Counted from the first letter of the stretch, positions 45,468 to 57,836 are shown. The stretch is 64,000 nt of DNA from Fallopia convolvulus (GCA_964016875.1 OZ024719.1:69139224-69203223); one strand, 5' to 3'. Notes: a model not told the origin generated them from the letters alone. Made by a program: numbers and translations.

Positions 45468-46200
45468 GGCTTGATCTAGGCCTTGAATAGTTGAATCACA
45501 ACTTTCCGGTTGTGCCTAATCACCTTGTGACTTCTTCTTCGTTTATGCTAAGCGACCCCATTTCCAAACTCCAATCCACTCGAACAAAATTAGCGTGCTG
45601 AATAAAAATAAATAAAAAATAAAATATTAATTGAAATATAGTATTTGTTGGGCAAGAATTAGAAGAAAAATCCTAATTGGAGCAATCTTGGCTTTACTAA
45701 GATTCTGATCTTGGTAATTGGTATTTAATTCATCCCAAAGATCTACCCCAGAATTTGAGCATTTTTTTCGCGACTCAAACAAAAATGGTGGTTTGTGGCT
45801 GGCACATCGGCGGCGCCGATTACACTGTTGTTGATGGTTGGAGCCACACCCCTCTGGATGGAAGGCTAACTAAGGCTCGTGGGCTGAAATTTCAGCCCCT
45901 CCTTTATCTACCATGGTCGTTGAGACCTTAAAGGGTAGAATAAAATTTAAACTTGTTGAGGCTGATCATGCTTAATCTAAAAAATGTGATATTGAAGAAT
46001 CCATGAAATCTCAGCCCCCTTCTTTATGTGTGTGCCTTACGAGAATGAATCGATCGTCTCGCCCTCCTCCGTCGTCTTTACCGGCATTTTGCTCGGCCCT
46101 CCGACGTCGGCGCGGTGTGATCCTTGTCTTACAAGCCTAAAGAAAATATGAAAAAAAAATTAATTACTACTTGAACCCCAAGATTGGAGGAAAAAAAAAG
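45468..46200. other. Spacer right of the copia element
   Basis: Contains the displaced flank of whatever the copia element interrupted. A minus-strand ATG at 45561 opens a short frame (MGSLSINEEEVTR) that soon stops. Short plus-strand reading near 45784 (MVVCGWHIGGADYTVVDGW) ends quickly. Neither can be supported as a gene. Confidence 0.35.
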
Positions 46201-46223
46201 AAAAAATAATAGATAAGGGAAAA

Positions 46224-46820
46224 ATATATGCTTGGGCCTCAAGTATGGTGATAAGAAAAAAAAGAGGCAAATTTGTGGGTTACTTGGGTGACAAGTATTG
46301 GCCTTTCTCCTTGCGTGACAAGTTTTGTTTACTTGTACGACAAGCTTTTTCTTACTTGCAAGGCAACGTTTTACTTGCGGAGCAAGTTTGTGTCGACTTG
46401 CGTTGCAAGTACTTGCAAGGCAAGTTCGACTTCTTTTCTTGCAGGTTAGCTCGAGGCGTATTTTATGTACTTTTATTCCGAGCAGTTAGAGCTGAGTTTG
46501 ACATCGGACCGAGTTGTATTAGGCCAGGTCGCTTGGTGCTTTGAGGCTTCTGAAGATCCTTCATCTCGGTGGAGGGAACGTCAGTAGTCCATTTCGCACG
46601 CCCAAGAGGGGTCGACTTGTTGCCTGCGACGCTATTCATATAGTGTTTTACTCACCCTGATTTCAAACTCGTCTAGTTCTTATTTTTCGGGATGTTGTAC
46701 CTTTCATAACTATTTCTGCTTGTTTTTTACTCTCTTAGCCGTTCTCGGCTGCCGTTTTACTACGGCCTCTCGGATTACCAAGCTTGTTTGGTACTCCGAA
46801 TTCTTACCTTATAAAAAAAA
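46224..46820 (+). mobile_element. Non-LTR retroposon 3' end with CTTGC palindromes
   Basis: Homologous to 53340-53823 over about 500 bp and ending at an A-run after CCGAATTCTTACCTTAT. The first 200 bp hold a run of small palindromes of the type ACTTGC-N3-GCAAGT (for example ACTTGCGTTGCAAGT, ACTTGCAAGGCAAGT, ACTTGCGGAGCAAGT). A plus-strand frame (46245-46544) reads through them without any family match. Confidence 0.55.
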
Positions 46821-47033
46821 AGATAAAGAGTTGTTTATTTCAAACAATAATTCCCCTCATCAACTTCATCTTTATTCATATACTGTAGTTGGATTGAAAT
46901 TCCGAATGAAATTGATACTTAAAGATAAGGAAATGTTAAATTATAATTTTATTTATAACAAATATTGCCAATACAATATCATAAATTAAATTTTAATTTA
47001 TCATAACATAACAAGAATGAATTATTAGGAAAT

Positions 47034-47579
47034 TTAATTCCTTGTTTCCTCGTGCATCTTCCCATCAATCTTGTTGCTTGTCCTTAGCTTACATGTTTTG
47101 TCACAATCTTGTATGCACTTGTTCAACAACGTCTCCTCATTAGAGTCTACTACAAATCACAAACACAATTTATTATATAATTATAGATTATAAAATATAA
47201 ATAGTTAAAAATTAATATATAAACCATTTATAAAAGAAAAACACTTAATCTGCCATCTAAAATATAGTGCAATAATGGTAATATCAATTAAAGAAAAACA
47301 AACAATGAGTATGTATATACCTTTGTTTTTTGAGATTTCGACATTGATGGAGCAATTTGAAAGGAAACAACCTGTGGTACATAAAGAGTATTTATCCATT
47401 TCTTCGACATTGAGAGGAAAGCTTTTACGACATTCAGTAAAGCAAGGTACAAGGCAAAATGGGTTTCCTCCACATTTTAGTCCGCAAAGTACAGTACATT
47501 TTGCTATTCCGAACCAACTTGCACTTGAAGGAACAAGAATCATTGAGAGAACAAAGAAATAGACAAAAATTCCCTTCAT
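47034..47579 (-). CDS. Secreted cysteine-rich, thionin-like peptide precursor (2 exons)
   Basis: Minus-strand exons 47579-47321 and 47149-47034 with a 171-bp GT-AG intron join to 124 codons. The first 21 residues (MKGIFVYFFVLSMILVPSSA) are a classic signal peptide. The mature part has 12 cysteines in four triads of near-identical spacing: CTVLCGLKC, CLVPCFTEC, CTTGCFLSNC and CIQDCDKTC. C-x3-C-x3-C steps like these are typical of plant thionin-like and related apoplastic peptides, so a disulfide-rich helical fold is expected. The acceptor is a TAGTAG pair; both choices keep the frame and differ by one Val. A defence or signalling role is inferred, not shown. Confidence 0.75.
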
Positions 47580-48348
47580 TTTAACTATCTAGTGTGCAAT
47601 TCGTTTTGTTTTGAATGTGTTAGAACTTTTTTGCTTTACAAAAGTGTATGCAAAGAAGCATTATATATGATATTGTCATACGAAGAAACTAATAGTAAAA
47701 ATGTTGTCAATTTTTGGTATGTTAAGATGTGTAATTTATTTTTCTTTGTTTAGAAATATTGGATTTTTATTAGCTTAAATGGTAGTTTTTGATCTTACTC
47801 TTTTATTATTTATATGTGATGCATTGTATGCAATGCTATGATACAATGCTATGATCGGATATTACCTTATATGTTTTTAAATGCATGTTTGTTATTATAT
47901 TTCGATGTTATGAATAAGTGTATTGCCAGTAAAGGCATAATATAATTATAAATTTTGGTCAACATCAACTATATTTCGATGTTATGAATAAGTGTATCTT
48001 TGTTCGTAACATTTTAAGGTAATATCCAACGAATACCATTGACGACGTAGTATCTTCCAGCGAATACCATTGACAACGTAGTATCTTTGTTTTGCAATGG
48101 AGCAACAGAATGTTCCTGAGCTAATGGAGTGACAGAATGTTCCTTTCCAAGGAGGAAGTTGCAGAGAGTGATGGTACAACAACAACAACCATCAAGGGCT
48201 AGTGTATCTGTACTTGGACGTGGGCCCCGAGCCCCCGACTAATAGAGCCATTCTAGAGTAGAGGAAGTTCAAGGAAATCCCGAGGTGCCGCTGCTTGAAT
48301 TAAATATTAAATTAAATAAATTGAAAATATGGGATAAAATAATGTACA
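47580..48348. other. AT-rich spacer with short direct repeats
   Basis: TATTTCGATGTTATGAATAA occurs at about 47899 and 47971. A 34-bp unit with CGAATACCATTGACRACGTAG is tandemly doubled at about 48028-48086. No gene is supported, though 48090-48300 is less AT-rich. Confidence 0.45.
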
Positions 48349-48990
48349 TATAATATAAGTAAGTTGTTGAAATAGCTTTCATGATCACAATTCGGACTAG
48401 TGATTTTGACGATATAGAAAGATGGAAGATCTTTGATTGGAGGTTGGATCTTATTAAATGTATGAATTTACTTTTTTCAAAATATATTTATTTTAATCTT
48501 TTGAATGATCTTATTTTACATGCAATTTGATGGTCTTACAAAATATTGTCTCAATCATACAAAATGATAATTGTGTGATATTATTAGAGGTTACAATTGA
48601 TATAAGAGTATTCCTCACTTGAATAAATAATGTAGTCCAACAAGAACTCAGGGAACGAAGAGCAACCCTCTTACACTTACCTTTTATATAAGTTATGCAA
48701 TATAAAACATGGTCTTCTAAAATACCCGAACCTAGATGTTACTGGTTCAAACATGGGATTATCATAGGTATATTTTACTCGATATATATATCCTAACTTT
48801 GATCAACATCAACTATAATAACATGTAAGATTCGAATGAATCAAAATAGATTTGCTATATTCTTTCGTATGAAATCATTTTTGCATGCAGTTTGATAGTC
48901 TTACAAAGGATTATTTTTTCAATCCTAATAAATTAATATTGTATGATTTTATTGAAATATGCAGTTTTGTATGAGATTGTTTCTCACTTG
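48349..48990. repeat. Diverged direct repeat pair
   Basis: Segments at about 48480-48620 and 48850-48985 share CATGCARTTTGATRGTCTTA and a later TATNAGATT..CTCACTTGAA, with heavy divergence between. They may be old LTRs or a local duplication. Confidence 0.4.
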
Positions 48991-49899
48991 AACTTAACCC
49001 TGGTCATGTATATATATGACCGAGTCTTTCTGACCCTTGTGAACATGTTTTCTTAATGTATTAAAGAGGGCCTCTCTAACTGGTGAAAAGTAGTGGGTGT
49101 CCACTAACAAATATTGTTGGATCGGCTCCAATAACGTTATTCCGGGAGGATTTGGCAGTTGGGAACATGATCCCTTCAGACTTGGAGAGCATGTAACGCT
49201 AGGTTGGAGTTTGGTGAACCAACTAGTCACTCCTTTTGTTAAAGTCTCATGACCTTTTTTTTGTTGTTTAGGTTAAACCATCAGAATACCCCTATCAAGC
49301 ATTTTTCTATACTTCCTTTAATCTTCACTTTACACCAACCTGCCCATCAAATACGTCATAAAGCATGGAATTAAACAAAGGGTTGTTTATCTGTAGGAAT
49401 TAGTCCTTCACGCACGTAGGGGATCAAGACCCGACTCCAGGATTATATATCCTCAAGAGATAACAATGAACAATGTTTGGAGAATATATATTCTCCATGT
49501 TCTTTCATTTGTTATGTCGGGTCATTTATGGGAAATGTGGTGTTGTTGATTTTGACATCTATCCATTTCGGCCACTTCCTTGCTCTTCACACATGTACAA
49601 AGGCCTGGTACATGGATCCGACTTGTTAAGTAAAGGATTAAGGCCTGTTATTGTGTGTGTTTCTGGTTTGCTTTGCTGAGTTTGAGTTCAAGACTAGACT
49701 CGATACCGACCCTAACAATGTCGGTACCGATCTGTTTGGCTCATTAATAGGTTAATATTCTTTGTTTTGTTTTCGTTTTGCGTTCTTTTGCTTTCTAGAT
49801 TAGTAATCAAACATACCTTGCTTCCCGTGGACGATCCTGAACTCCCTATACACAACGGGGTCTTGACTATAAATTTATTTGTTGTTGAGTAAATCCCCA
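48991..49899. other. Non-coding spacer
   Basis: No family-like reading frame. It probably includes internal sequence of the minus-strand LTR element to the right. Confidence 0.35.
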
Positions 49900-50933
49900 C
49901 CAACAGGTATGTGCTGGTTCATTTCAACAAAAGTCCCTGTCCATACAGTGCCTTGATCAACAACCCCTCCTGGGTCGAAAACTTGTTCTCGATCAATTCC
50001 CATCTCTAAAATCGTCACCAACATCAGCGTCTACAATTTCCATTGCTGCCAGGAAAATACTTGCACCCCTGAACAATCAATTCTTCCTCCAGGATCAAAA
50101 ATGAAGGAGTTGATAGAGCCAAAGGAGTCAACAAAACCCCGCACATCAGTGGTCTGAGCATCAAGGTTCCCATTGATTTCTGGTTCCAAATATACCATAT
50201 TGTTGTGGGTCTCATGAGTTTCATGCATTCTTGAGTCAAACTTTCCCAACTCCTGAGTATCAACCTTGTTGTGAGTTTCCTGTAAACTTGAGTCAGGATT
50301 TTCCGATACTTGAACACCCTGAATGTCAATATTGCACACGTTTCCAACATTAGAGGTAACTATTGTGATTGTAGGTTGTGAATTAAAAGGCTCAATTATG
50401 ATGTCTCTCATAAGAAACAAATCTAACTCACAACAATAGTCATAAACATTTCTATGATTCAAAGAATCAATTACAGAATGTGCAGACTCTATGTTCTGGA
50501 AACAAATTCTTGCATGAAACTGACTTCTAGGGCTTAAAGTCTCCACTTTCTCTAAAGTCCCAAATCAAGAGAACACCACAAGAAATTGAATACTTCAGAT
50601 TATGAATCTTGACAAGAATTGTTTGATCATATACCTGATCCTCCATGGAATTATAGTAATTGACCAATAGCAAGCCCATCTCGACTCTGAGCTCGTTCAT
50701 TGTCCAGTAGAATCCTTGTTCAGACTCTTTCATTTGAAGCTCCCAAGAATCTGAAATTTATGCCATAGACGCTAATGATCTCAATTCCTCTTAGTGCTCC
50801 ATGCCTTCAATGAAAATTGGTCGAATATTGAGTGTGCCACTTCTATCAAGATCGTAATCGAAATTTTCGAGTTCAATTTTGGATTTAGGTCGCCAAAATC
50901 GAAGGGCTCTAATACCAATTTGTTATGTCCCAA
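49900..50933 (-). mobile_element. Minus-strand LTR-retroelement fragment with an RRM-like ORF
   Basis: On the minus strand, TTGGTATTAGAGCCC at about 50918-50904 is a primer-binding site for initiator tRNA-Met with one change. It is preceded by GGGACATAACA, a plausible LTR end. The coding remnant at 50733-50031 follows. No RT, integrase or second LTR could be found, so the element is partial. Confidence 0.5.
50031..50733 (-). pseudogene. RRM (polypyrimidine-tract-binding-protein-like) coding remnant
   Basis: Two overlapping frames form one RRM-like domain. The first (50733-50527) has TILVKIHNLKYSIS, matching the first strand of PTB-type RRMs (VQIHNLYYPVT). After a one-base shift near 50546 the second frame has ARICFQNIESAHSVIDSLNH followed by RNVYDYCCELDLFL, matching the PTB pattern (SAI.A...L.GRNIYDGCCQLDI). 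After the domain the frame is acidic, with QETHNK and HETHE repeats, and ends at 50031. A primer-binding site lies just upstream, so this seems to be the first ORF of an LTR element rather than a host PTB gene. Confidence 0.5.
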
Positions 50934-52478
50934 AGACAATAACAAAGATGATTTATAGAAAAGAAGGAGATTAGAAAAGAATTAGGGAAGGAGATGAGAG
51001 ATTGAGAAAAGAAAGAGTTACAGAGGAGAGGTAGAAGAAGAGGAGGCAAGGTAAGGAGAAAGAATTCATTTTCATTATTTTTTGGATAAATCCCACGTAC
51101 AGAAAATGCTTGGCCTTCAAATATGCCTTTCACCCCATTTTACATATATGACCCAAAGTTTCCTCTTATTACAATATTAACCCATACATTCCATACATGA
51201 CACAAGGAAGAAGGAGAAAGCGAGGATGAATGACATGAGAAAACTCAAAATTCGAGGTAGTAGTATGATATGGTCTCTAATTGCACACCCCACAAAAAAC
51301 TGAGTCAAATGACCCCATCCCATACACATGGTTGGCGATGTGGTTTCATCGCTATAGAATCATTGCACAAAATCAACAAGAATAATGGCCCAAGAACCTC
51401 GAGGCGAGGGGATAACTCCCAGAAGTACAAACTATGGATCGATACAAAACAACATGCGAAATCACAAATCCACAAGGACCCTAATCAATGGCGATGATCA
51501 ATCATTAATGATGTCGTGTACCTCACACTCCATCAATCAACAATTGACACCTCGAAGAACCAACAAATCTCTCCCACATCAAAAGATCCAAAACTCTAAG
51601 TGGAGTTGTTCTTTTATCCGATAACAAAACAATACATTACGTGTGTGACACCCTTATGTTATTTCATATACAAATAGATAATACAATATATTGATTATCC
51701 ACGTAAGCATATAGCAAAAATTAACAACGATATAAGGTTGCACACACCAACACACACACACACACACCTATACTTATTTACTTCTTATACTAATACATAT
51801 AACCTTCCAACTTCTATTACAACCAATATTTCTAAGATACAAAATGCGGAGGAGAATGTTGCATAAGGCTTTAGTCAACCGACAAGTATGAGTGTGACTT
51901 TTAAAAGAGACACACGCCAGTAAGATCTAGCCTTTGTACTCTTTGTTCCTTGTCTCTAACCACAACTTAAGAGTTGTGCTCCTATATATATAACCCAATG
52001 CAAATTAGCCTATGTACTCTTGTAAATAGTCTATGTACTCTTGTAAACTCTAACTTTAAATGCAATAAAATGTGAATATGTATTATAACTTCTTGTGTAT
52101 ACTAACATTTTCTAGTTCAAATCTTTTTGTAAAACTTGATCAAAGGTCTCCAAAACATCATTACAAAACCAAACTTAAACCTTTTGCTAAATATAAATTC
52201 AATATCAAAAACACCCTTTAAAAACTATAAATCAATTGATTTTCAAATTGTAAATCAAGATCTAGAAAAATCACTGCAATCCAAATAAACCACTAAGTAA
52301 AACTTACCAAATAAGAAATGTACTCCAAAATTAAACCGATAAAAAATGTATACAAATTGGATCAAAACAAAACAAATCAACACTTCTCTCACTTTTTTTT
52401 TTCTCCTGAACACTCTCTGTTATATTTTCTTTCTTACTTTTCCTTTCTTAATGATCAAGAGATATCATACACACATAT
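50934..52478. other. LTR-like and AT-rich non-coding DNA with a CA microsatellite
   Basis: The left part should contain the 5' LTR of the minus-strand element, but its other end is unclear. At about 51540-51600 the word CACCTCGAAGAACCAACAAATC with CTCCCACATC is shared with 54120-54165. A (CA)n run lies at about 51742-51767. Short open frames have no similarity. Confidence 0.4.
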
Positions 52479-52497
52479 ATAGCAACATAGGTCGGCA

Positions 52498-53823
52498 TTT
52501 TGCCGATCACTTGCCCCTCACCCCATGCCCCTCGCCGCCACCTCTCAACCTACCTCTCAACCCTATAAACGCCCAAAGTAAGAAGTAGTTATCTGCCTAA
52601 ATCATGGCTTCCTCCACCTAAACCTCAAAACACGCCCCATCTCAGCCTTTAATCTCCATAAATTTCCATCCCTCAGCCCCAAATGGAGTACAACTGCATC
52701 TGATGAGTGGGGCGTGTTTTGAGGAGATCGAAGCAAAGTTGTACTTCGAGGAGAAAAACAACGATTTGAACATAAATCTATACGAATCTGGCGACATCAA
52801 TGGGGGATTTTCCGTTTGTTAACTAGATCCCGTCAAGAGATTTTGATGGAGGCTTTGTCGAGTTTCAGGGTTCCAATTACACCTTGGATCTTGCTTTTCT
52901 CTTTCTTAATCTATTTTTAATCAAAGTCGTGAACAATTTTCGAAACATGTTGATGTTTCAAGCCATAACAATCTTTAACTGAACCCTTTCTTTTCTCATG
53001 GGTGAGAAGCCCTTTCTAATACGAGCGAGGAGCTCTTTTTTTAGAAATAATATATTGAAAAAATATAAAACTTCTTAGGCTTAAAATCACCACTGTATTG
53101 AGTTGATGCTAAGGCACCAATTTCTTTATCTTCTTTCTTCTATCTTCTATGAACAACAGATTTTAGATCTAGAAACTTAGAAATATTACATAAATTAATT
53201 ATCTCCTAAAAATAATCATACTTATCTTTATTTAGTCCATCTATTTTTCTAATTATGCTCCTCTCCAATCTAAAGAGAAAAACCCTTTGAGGGAAAAAAC
53301 GGATATTCTACTTGGGCTGGAAAAAACCCCTATAAAACTATTATGTTTGGCGAGTCCTAATTACTTGCACGACAAGTATTTTTACTTGTAGAACAAATTT
53401 GTGTCTGCTTGCGTTGCAAGTAAAACTATTATGTTTTAGTTGTGAGGTAAGTTTGACATCTTTTCTTGCAAGAAAGCTCGAGATTTTTTTATACTAATTT
53501 TCCGAGGAGTTGGAGCTGGGTTTGGAATTGGACCGAGTTGTATTGGGCGAGAATGCTTGGTTCTCTGGGCTTTTGAAGATCCTTCATCTCAGTGGAGAAA
53601 ATGTTAGGTGTCAATTTTGCACGCCCAAATGGGGTCAAATTGTTGCTTGCGCTGCAGTCCCCGATCCCAAAGTCTTCTTAGTTCTTATTTTTCAAAGGTT
53701 TGTACTTTTCATAGCTATTCCTGCTCAATTGTGAGTCACTTAGTCGCTTTATGGCTGCCTTTTTTTACGGCCTCTTGGTATACCAAGTCTATTTGGTATC
53801 CGAATTCTAACCTTATCAAAAAA
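52498..53823 (+). mobile_element. Retroposon of 1.3 kb with A-tail and 19-bp target duplication
   Basis: ATAGCAACATAGGTCGGCA at 52479-52497 is repeated as ATAGCAACATAGGTTGGCA at 53824-53842. The insertion ends TAACCTTATCAAAAAAA, a LINE/SINE-type tail. Its last 480 bp match the copy ending at 46820, including the ACTTGC/GCAAGT words (about 53365-53420). No protein family is recognisable inside. Confidence 0.75.
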
Positions 53824-53842
53824 ATAGCAACATAGGTTGGCA

Positions 53843-54759
53843 AAAGTACGTAATTCGACAAAACATTTGTCAAAATTTCACTTTCCACCCTCAAATCTTC
53901 TTTGTTATTATTTTACCCAAAAACTTTAAATAATTAACTTTAAGTTAAAAACTTTTTGAAAATATAATTAAATTAATTGAAAATAAAAATTACTTTTAAA
54001 AATTACTATATGTCATGAAAATATACTATGCGTATACTACTAATATGATATGAAAGTAAAAATGACTATGCACTTTGGTCGGTGATGTTACAACATGTCT
54101 CTCGTACCGCCTATCAATAGTTGACACCTCAAAGGTTCAACAAATCTATCCCACATCGGAGGATCCCAAAATTCCAACTGGAGCAACACTTTCAACTAGT
54201 AACATGACAATACGTTGCACACCTAATACTCAACCAATCCATAAGAGATACCTCGAAGATCTCCAAGGTTCTCCCACATTGAGGAAATTGAACTCCCGGT
54301 CTCCCCCAACATCTATAAATAGCAAGAGAAGGCGATCGAGAATTACACGGGTTGAAAAAAGATCTCTAACTTAAGATCTTTTTTTATTAAATATATATTC
54401 CATGTGTTGAAACTTTTTGGAGAACTTCATTATCTATGCAGAAGAATTAAAAAAAGATTATAAGTCTCACATTAGAGTAAGAAGTATAGAGTTGTAAGAA
54501 CGCACGCACATAATAAAGAGTGATAACTTTTGTTTGTCTGGTTTTAGTTTAATCAAATCCTCGAACTTAATTAACCCTTGTTTATTTCGGATTTCAATAA
54601 TACATTTTATTAATACTAATAATTCTCACCCAATTATCATATTAAATTTGTACATAAAAATAACATCTCAGCAATTTTATTTTAAATTTGGCTTAAAACT
54701 TGTGAAAAGTGAAAAGAAACTTATAGTACGAATTAGACGGAGTATTAGATAAGATAATA
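53843..54759. other. AT-rich spacer with repeated CCCACAT words
   Basis: At 54123-54165 and 54245-54285 related phrases (CACCTCAAAGGTTCAACAAA with ATCCCACATC; TACCTCGAAGATCTCC with CTCCCACATTG) recur. The second is followed by CTATAAATAGCAAGAG, as in short LTRs of TRIM-like elements. Suggestive only. No gene. Confidence 0.35.
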
Positions 54760-54999
54760 CTCCCTCCGTTAAGCTAAACTTGTCATTCTAGCCTAATTTT
54801 CTTGTTCAATAAAAGTTGTCCTTTGACTTATTTTAACTCATTTTTCCAATGATATCCCTATTAATTATAAATATTTACATTAATCTACAAATAAAGGTAA
54901 AAGATCTTAACAAGATTGAGGGTATTTGAGTAAAATCAAATGATTTCCTTAAATTTTAAGACAAACTCTAAAACGACAAGTTTACCCTAACGGAGGGAG
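54760..54999. mobile_element. Stowaway MITE
   Basis: 240 bp with ends CTCCCTCCGTTA and TAACGGAGGGAG, flanked by TA at 54758-54759 and 55000-55001. This terminus is the hallmark of Stowaway (Tc1/mariner-derived) MITEs. Confidence 0.88.
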
Positions 55000-55136
55000 T
55001 AGTAGAATATTAGCACTATATATATACATACAAATTTTTATACCAGAATCTGTCAAATTAACAATTGTATGTTCAATGAAAGATTTGAATTAGATTTTGT
55101 AGTGAAAATATAAATTTGGTGCAGTACCATTAGAAA

Positions 55137-57836
55137 ATCGATTTTAGGGCATAGGTTAAGAAGGTTAAAAGAAAAATTATTTGTTAAATTTTATAATTTA
55201 AGGTTATTTTGACTTTTTAGATAAGGTTTATTAATTTCTTAATTTTTTTTAGTTTCTAAATCAAGGGCATAGGATAGAAAAACGTTATAAAATTTACAAA
55301 TAATTGAATTAGTAGAATCAAAAGTTTGAAGAATATGATTCAGGATTACCCCTTGAAAGAGTTGGCCTTACAAACATCCATTCTGAATGACACTATAAAA
55401 GTAGCTAACTATATCGTGGTGGATAAAAAATGGAACTTACAACTATTAAAAGAAGTTCTCCCTAATGAAATAGTTAGCACTATTCTAGAGATAGTGATTC
55501 TGGAATATAACATTCAAGATCGACTGTACTGGGCCCCTAGTAAGAATGGTTGATTTTTAACCTTCTCATCCATGAAACTGATAACACAAGACCAAACTCC
55601 AAACCCATCCACAATAGATTGGATACGAAAATTAGACATTATACTCAAAGTGAAGAATTTTATTTGGAAAATTAGCGCAAATGGATTGCCAACAAAAGAG
55701 AGATTAAGAGAAAAACATGCGACAATGTCGAGGGATGTGTATTATGCAATTGTACAAACAAAAACATCACACACTTATTGATTAACTGTCCTTATACAAT
55801 AAACACAATTAAAAGCATAAACCAAGTAACAAAATAAACCATACGAGATTATGATCCAGGGAACAAAACACCAAAAACAATGCTTACAGAATTATTCCAT
55901 CTCTTGGGAAATTAAAAAGAACTTCACCGAATTAGCCGTTTCATGGTTGAGTATATGGCATCAGAGAAATAAACTAACATTCCAGCATATGAATAATATG
56001 ATTCAGGATCTACCCTTATATATAAGATTACAACTAGAGCAATGGAAAAAATCAAAAATATGAAATGAAGATGAAAGTAAAATAACAAACAAGAAGCCGA
56101 AAAAACGAAAATCATAACATGATTCATGGAAAAAACCACAAGTGGAGTTTACCAAATGTAATTTTGATGGATAAAAATAAGCAATGGTAGAACCGTGGGA
56201 GGGGCTATCCTTAGGGACCACAATGGCAATATGATGGACTTAATATCAAACAAGTATGGGAACATTTTGGTCCTTAAAGCACAAGCATTAGCACTAAGAG
56301 ACGGTGTAAATTTGGCACGAAAATGGAAATGTAAGAATATAGAAATAGAAGGGGATAATATTTAAGTTATAAAAGTTGCACAGGGATGTAGAAATTGTCC
56401 ATGGAAAATTGAAATGATAATGGCTGATGTTCTGGCTTCGCTCCAAGAGTTTCAAAACATTAAAACCTTTCATGTTAACAGAGGGTCTAATATTGTGGCC
56501 GACCACATTGCTAGAATGGGTCATAGTCTCTTTGTACGTTACAAATATTTGGAGTCACCCAGAACTTAAAGTTTTCATCCATCAGGATGCTTTAGGACGC
56601 CCTCCTTAGCGGTGTGGCTCCTAAATCCTAATCAAAAAAAATTGTGAAGAATAATATAATTGTATAAATAAAAAAGAGTGGCCTAGGCGGCTAATATCAC
56701 TTTTTTTTGGTTTTAAATAGATCTATCATACACTCATTTTGAGGGTCCATTTAAATTCCCAAAAATTATACATTAATTTATACGATTTTATTTTATGATT
56801 TTATTATAAAATTTTATTTTTATGTTAAAATTTATAATTATTTAGGACTTAGTTTCTAAATTAATTAGTTGTATTGTATGCGCTTAAGTAATATTATAAA
56901 AAATCGCAAATCATATAATATCTTTTATTACTTTGCATTAAATCTTTGAGTTATTAAATTATTTGATTCTTTTCAAGAAATTAGAAAAATAACCTTACTA
57001 TCTATCTTCTATCTTCTATCTTCTATCTTTTAACTACTCTAAGCAACGAAAAGGAAATAATTTTAGCGTGAGTAGTATATTTAGAGTATTTTCAATTGGT
57101 CAATTGATAGCTAGATCGAATTTGGATACACATATTATCTTTCCATCACATGATTCTATATATACACGTACGCCCACCCATCATCGTCTTTCTCCATACA
57201 TAAAAAAAAAGGACCTCTCCTTGATTTCCAAACTTAATTTGCCGTGACCATCAATCAAGTTAATCAACATCGCTAGTCAGACATGGCGATCACCCAGCGT
57301 CGACAAACGACGTCGTACTCAACCCACGCAGTCCAATACAAACTCCGTAGAACAGAGAGCCTGCACCCAATCCCCACCGAACCAGGCCCGTGCAAACTGA
57401 TGGTGGCCGTCCTCGGGCCCAACGCCAGCGACATCATCGACCTCCCGTGCTTTCATTTCTTCTCTGACTCGGTCCGATTCGAAGACTAGCTATTTGCGAC
57501 ACTACCAACAACATCTAGCCGACTTACTCGCCCACACTTACTCTCCCTTCATCCTCCCTTTCTGTTGCGCCACCGGCATCGCCCAAAGCCTCACCTCCAT
57601 CCTCCGCTACGCGAACGCCGCCCACTCCTGCCGAGCGGGCGAGTTCACCTCTGTACACCGCGTCCAATTGAGCTTAAGTCCCGTGAACTTGGACTCAGAC
57701 GGGGAGTCGGCGGAGATGGAACGGGTTTTAAGGGAATCTTTTGAGGAGGCGGGCCGGGTCAAGGAGAGGCCCGCCAGCGTTGCGTCGATGGTGGGACTGG
57801 TGAGGGCGCGGGCCCGAGAGGAGCGTGAGGAAGGCT
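55137..57836 (+). repeat. Tandem duplication unit 1
   Basis: About 2.7 kb, from ATCGATTTTAGGGCATAGGT to the RING copy at 57283. It matches 57837-60735 along its whole length apart from small changes and a SINE in unit 2. The junction falls in the RING coding sequence (AGGAAGGCT then ATCGATTTTAAGGC). Confidence 0.88.
55336..56638 (+). pseudogene. LINE ORF2 3' end (zinc-binding and RNase H parts), unit 1
   Basis: Starts inside the RT-associated zinc-binding domain: DRLYWAPSKNG, WIRKLDIILKVKNFIWKI, GLPTKERL. Several breaks follow, then an RNase H end: IEIEGDNI, ADVLASLQEF, VNRGSNIVADHIARMGHS and HQDALGRPP. The insertion ends in AATCAAAAAAA and is flanked by TTTGAAGAATA at 55325 and TTGTGAAGAATA at 56642, worn target duplications. 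Truncated and mutated. Confidence 0.75.

Noticed and set aside
46245..46544. 99-codon ORF over CTTGC palindromes
   Set aside because: The matching segment in the sister copy (53340-53823) is not open in the same frame, so coding is unlikely.
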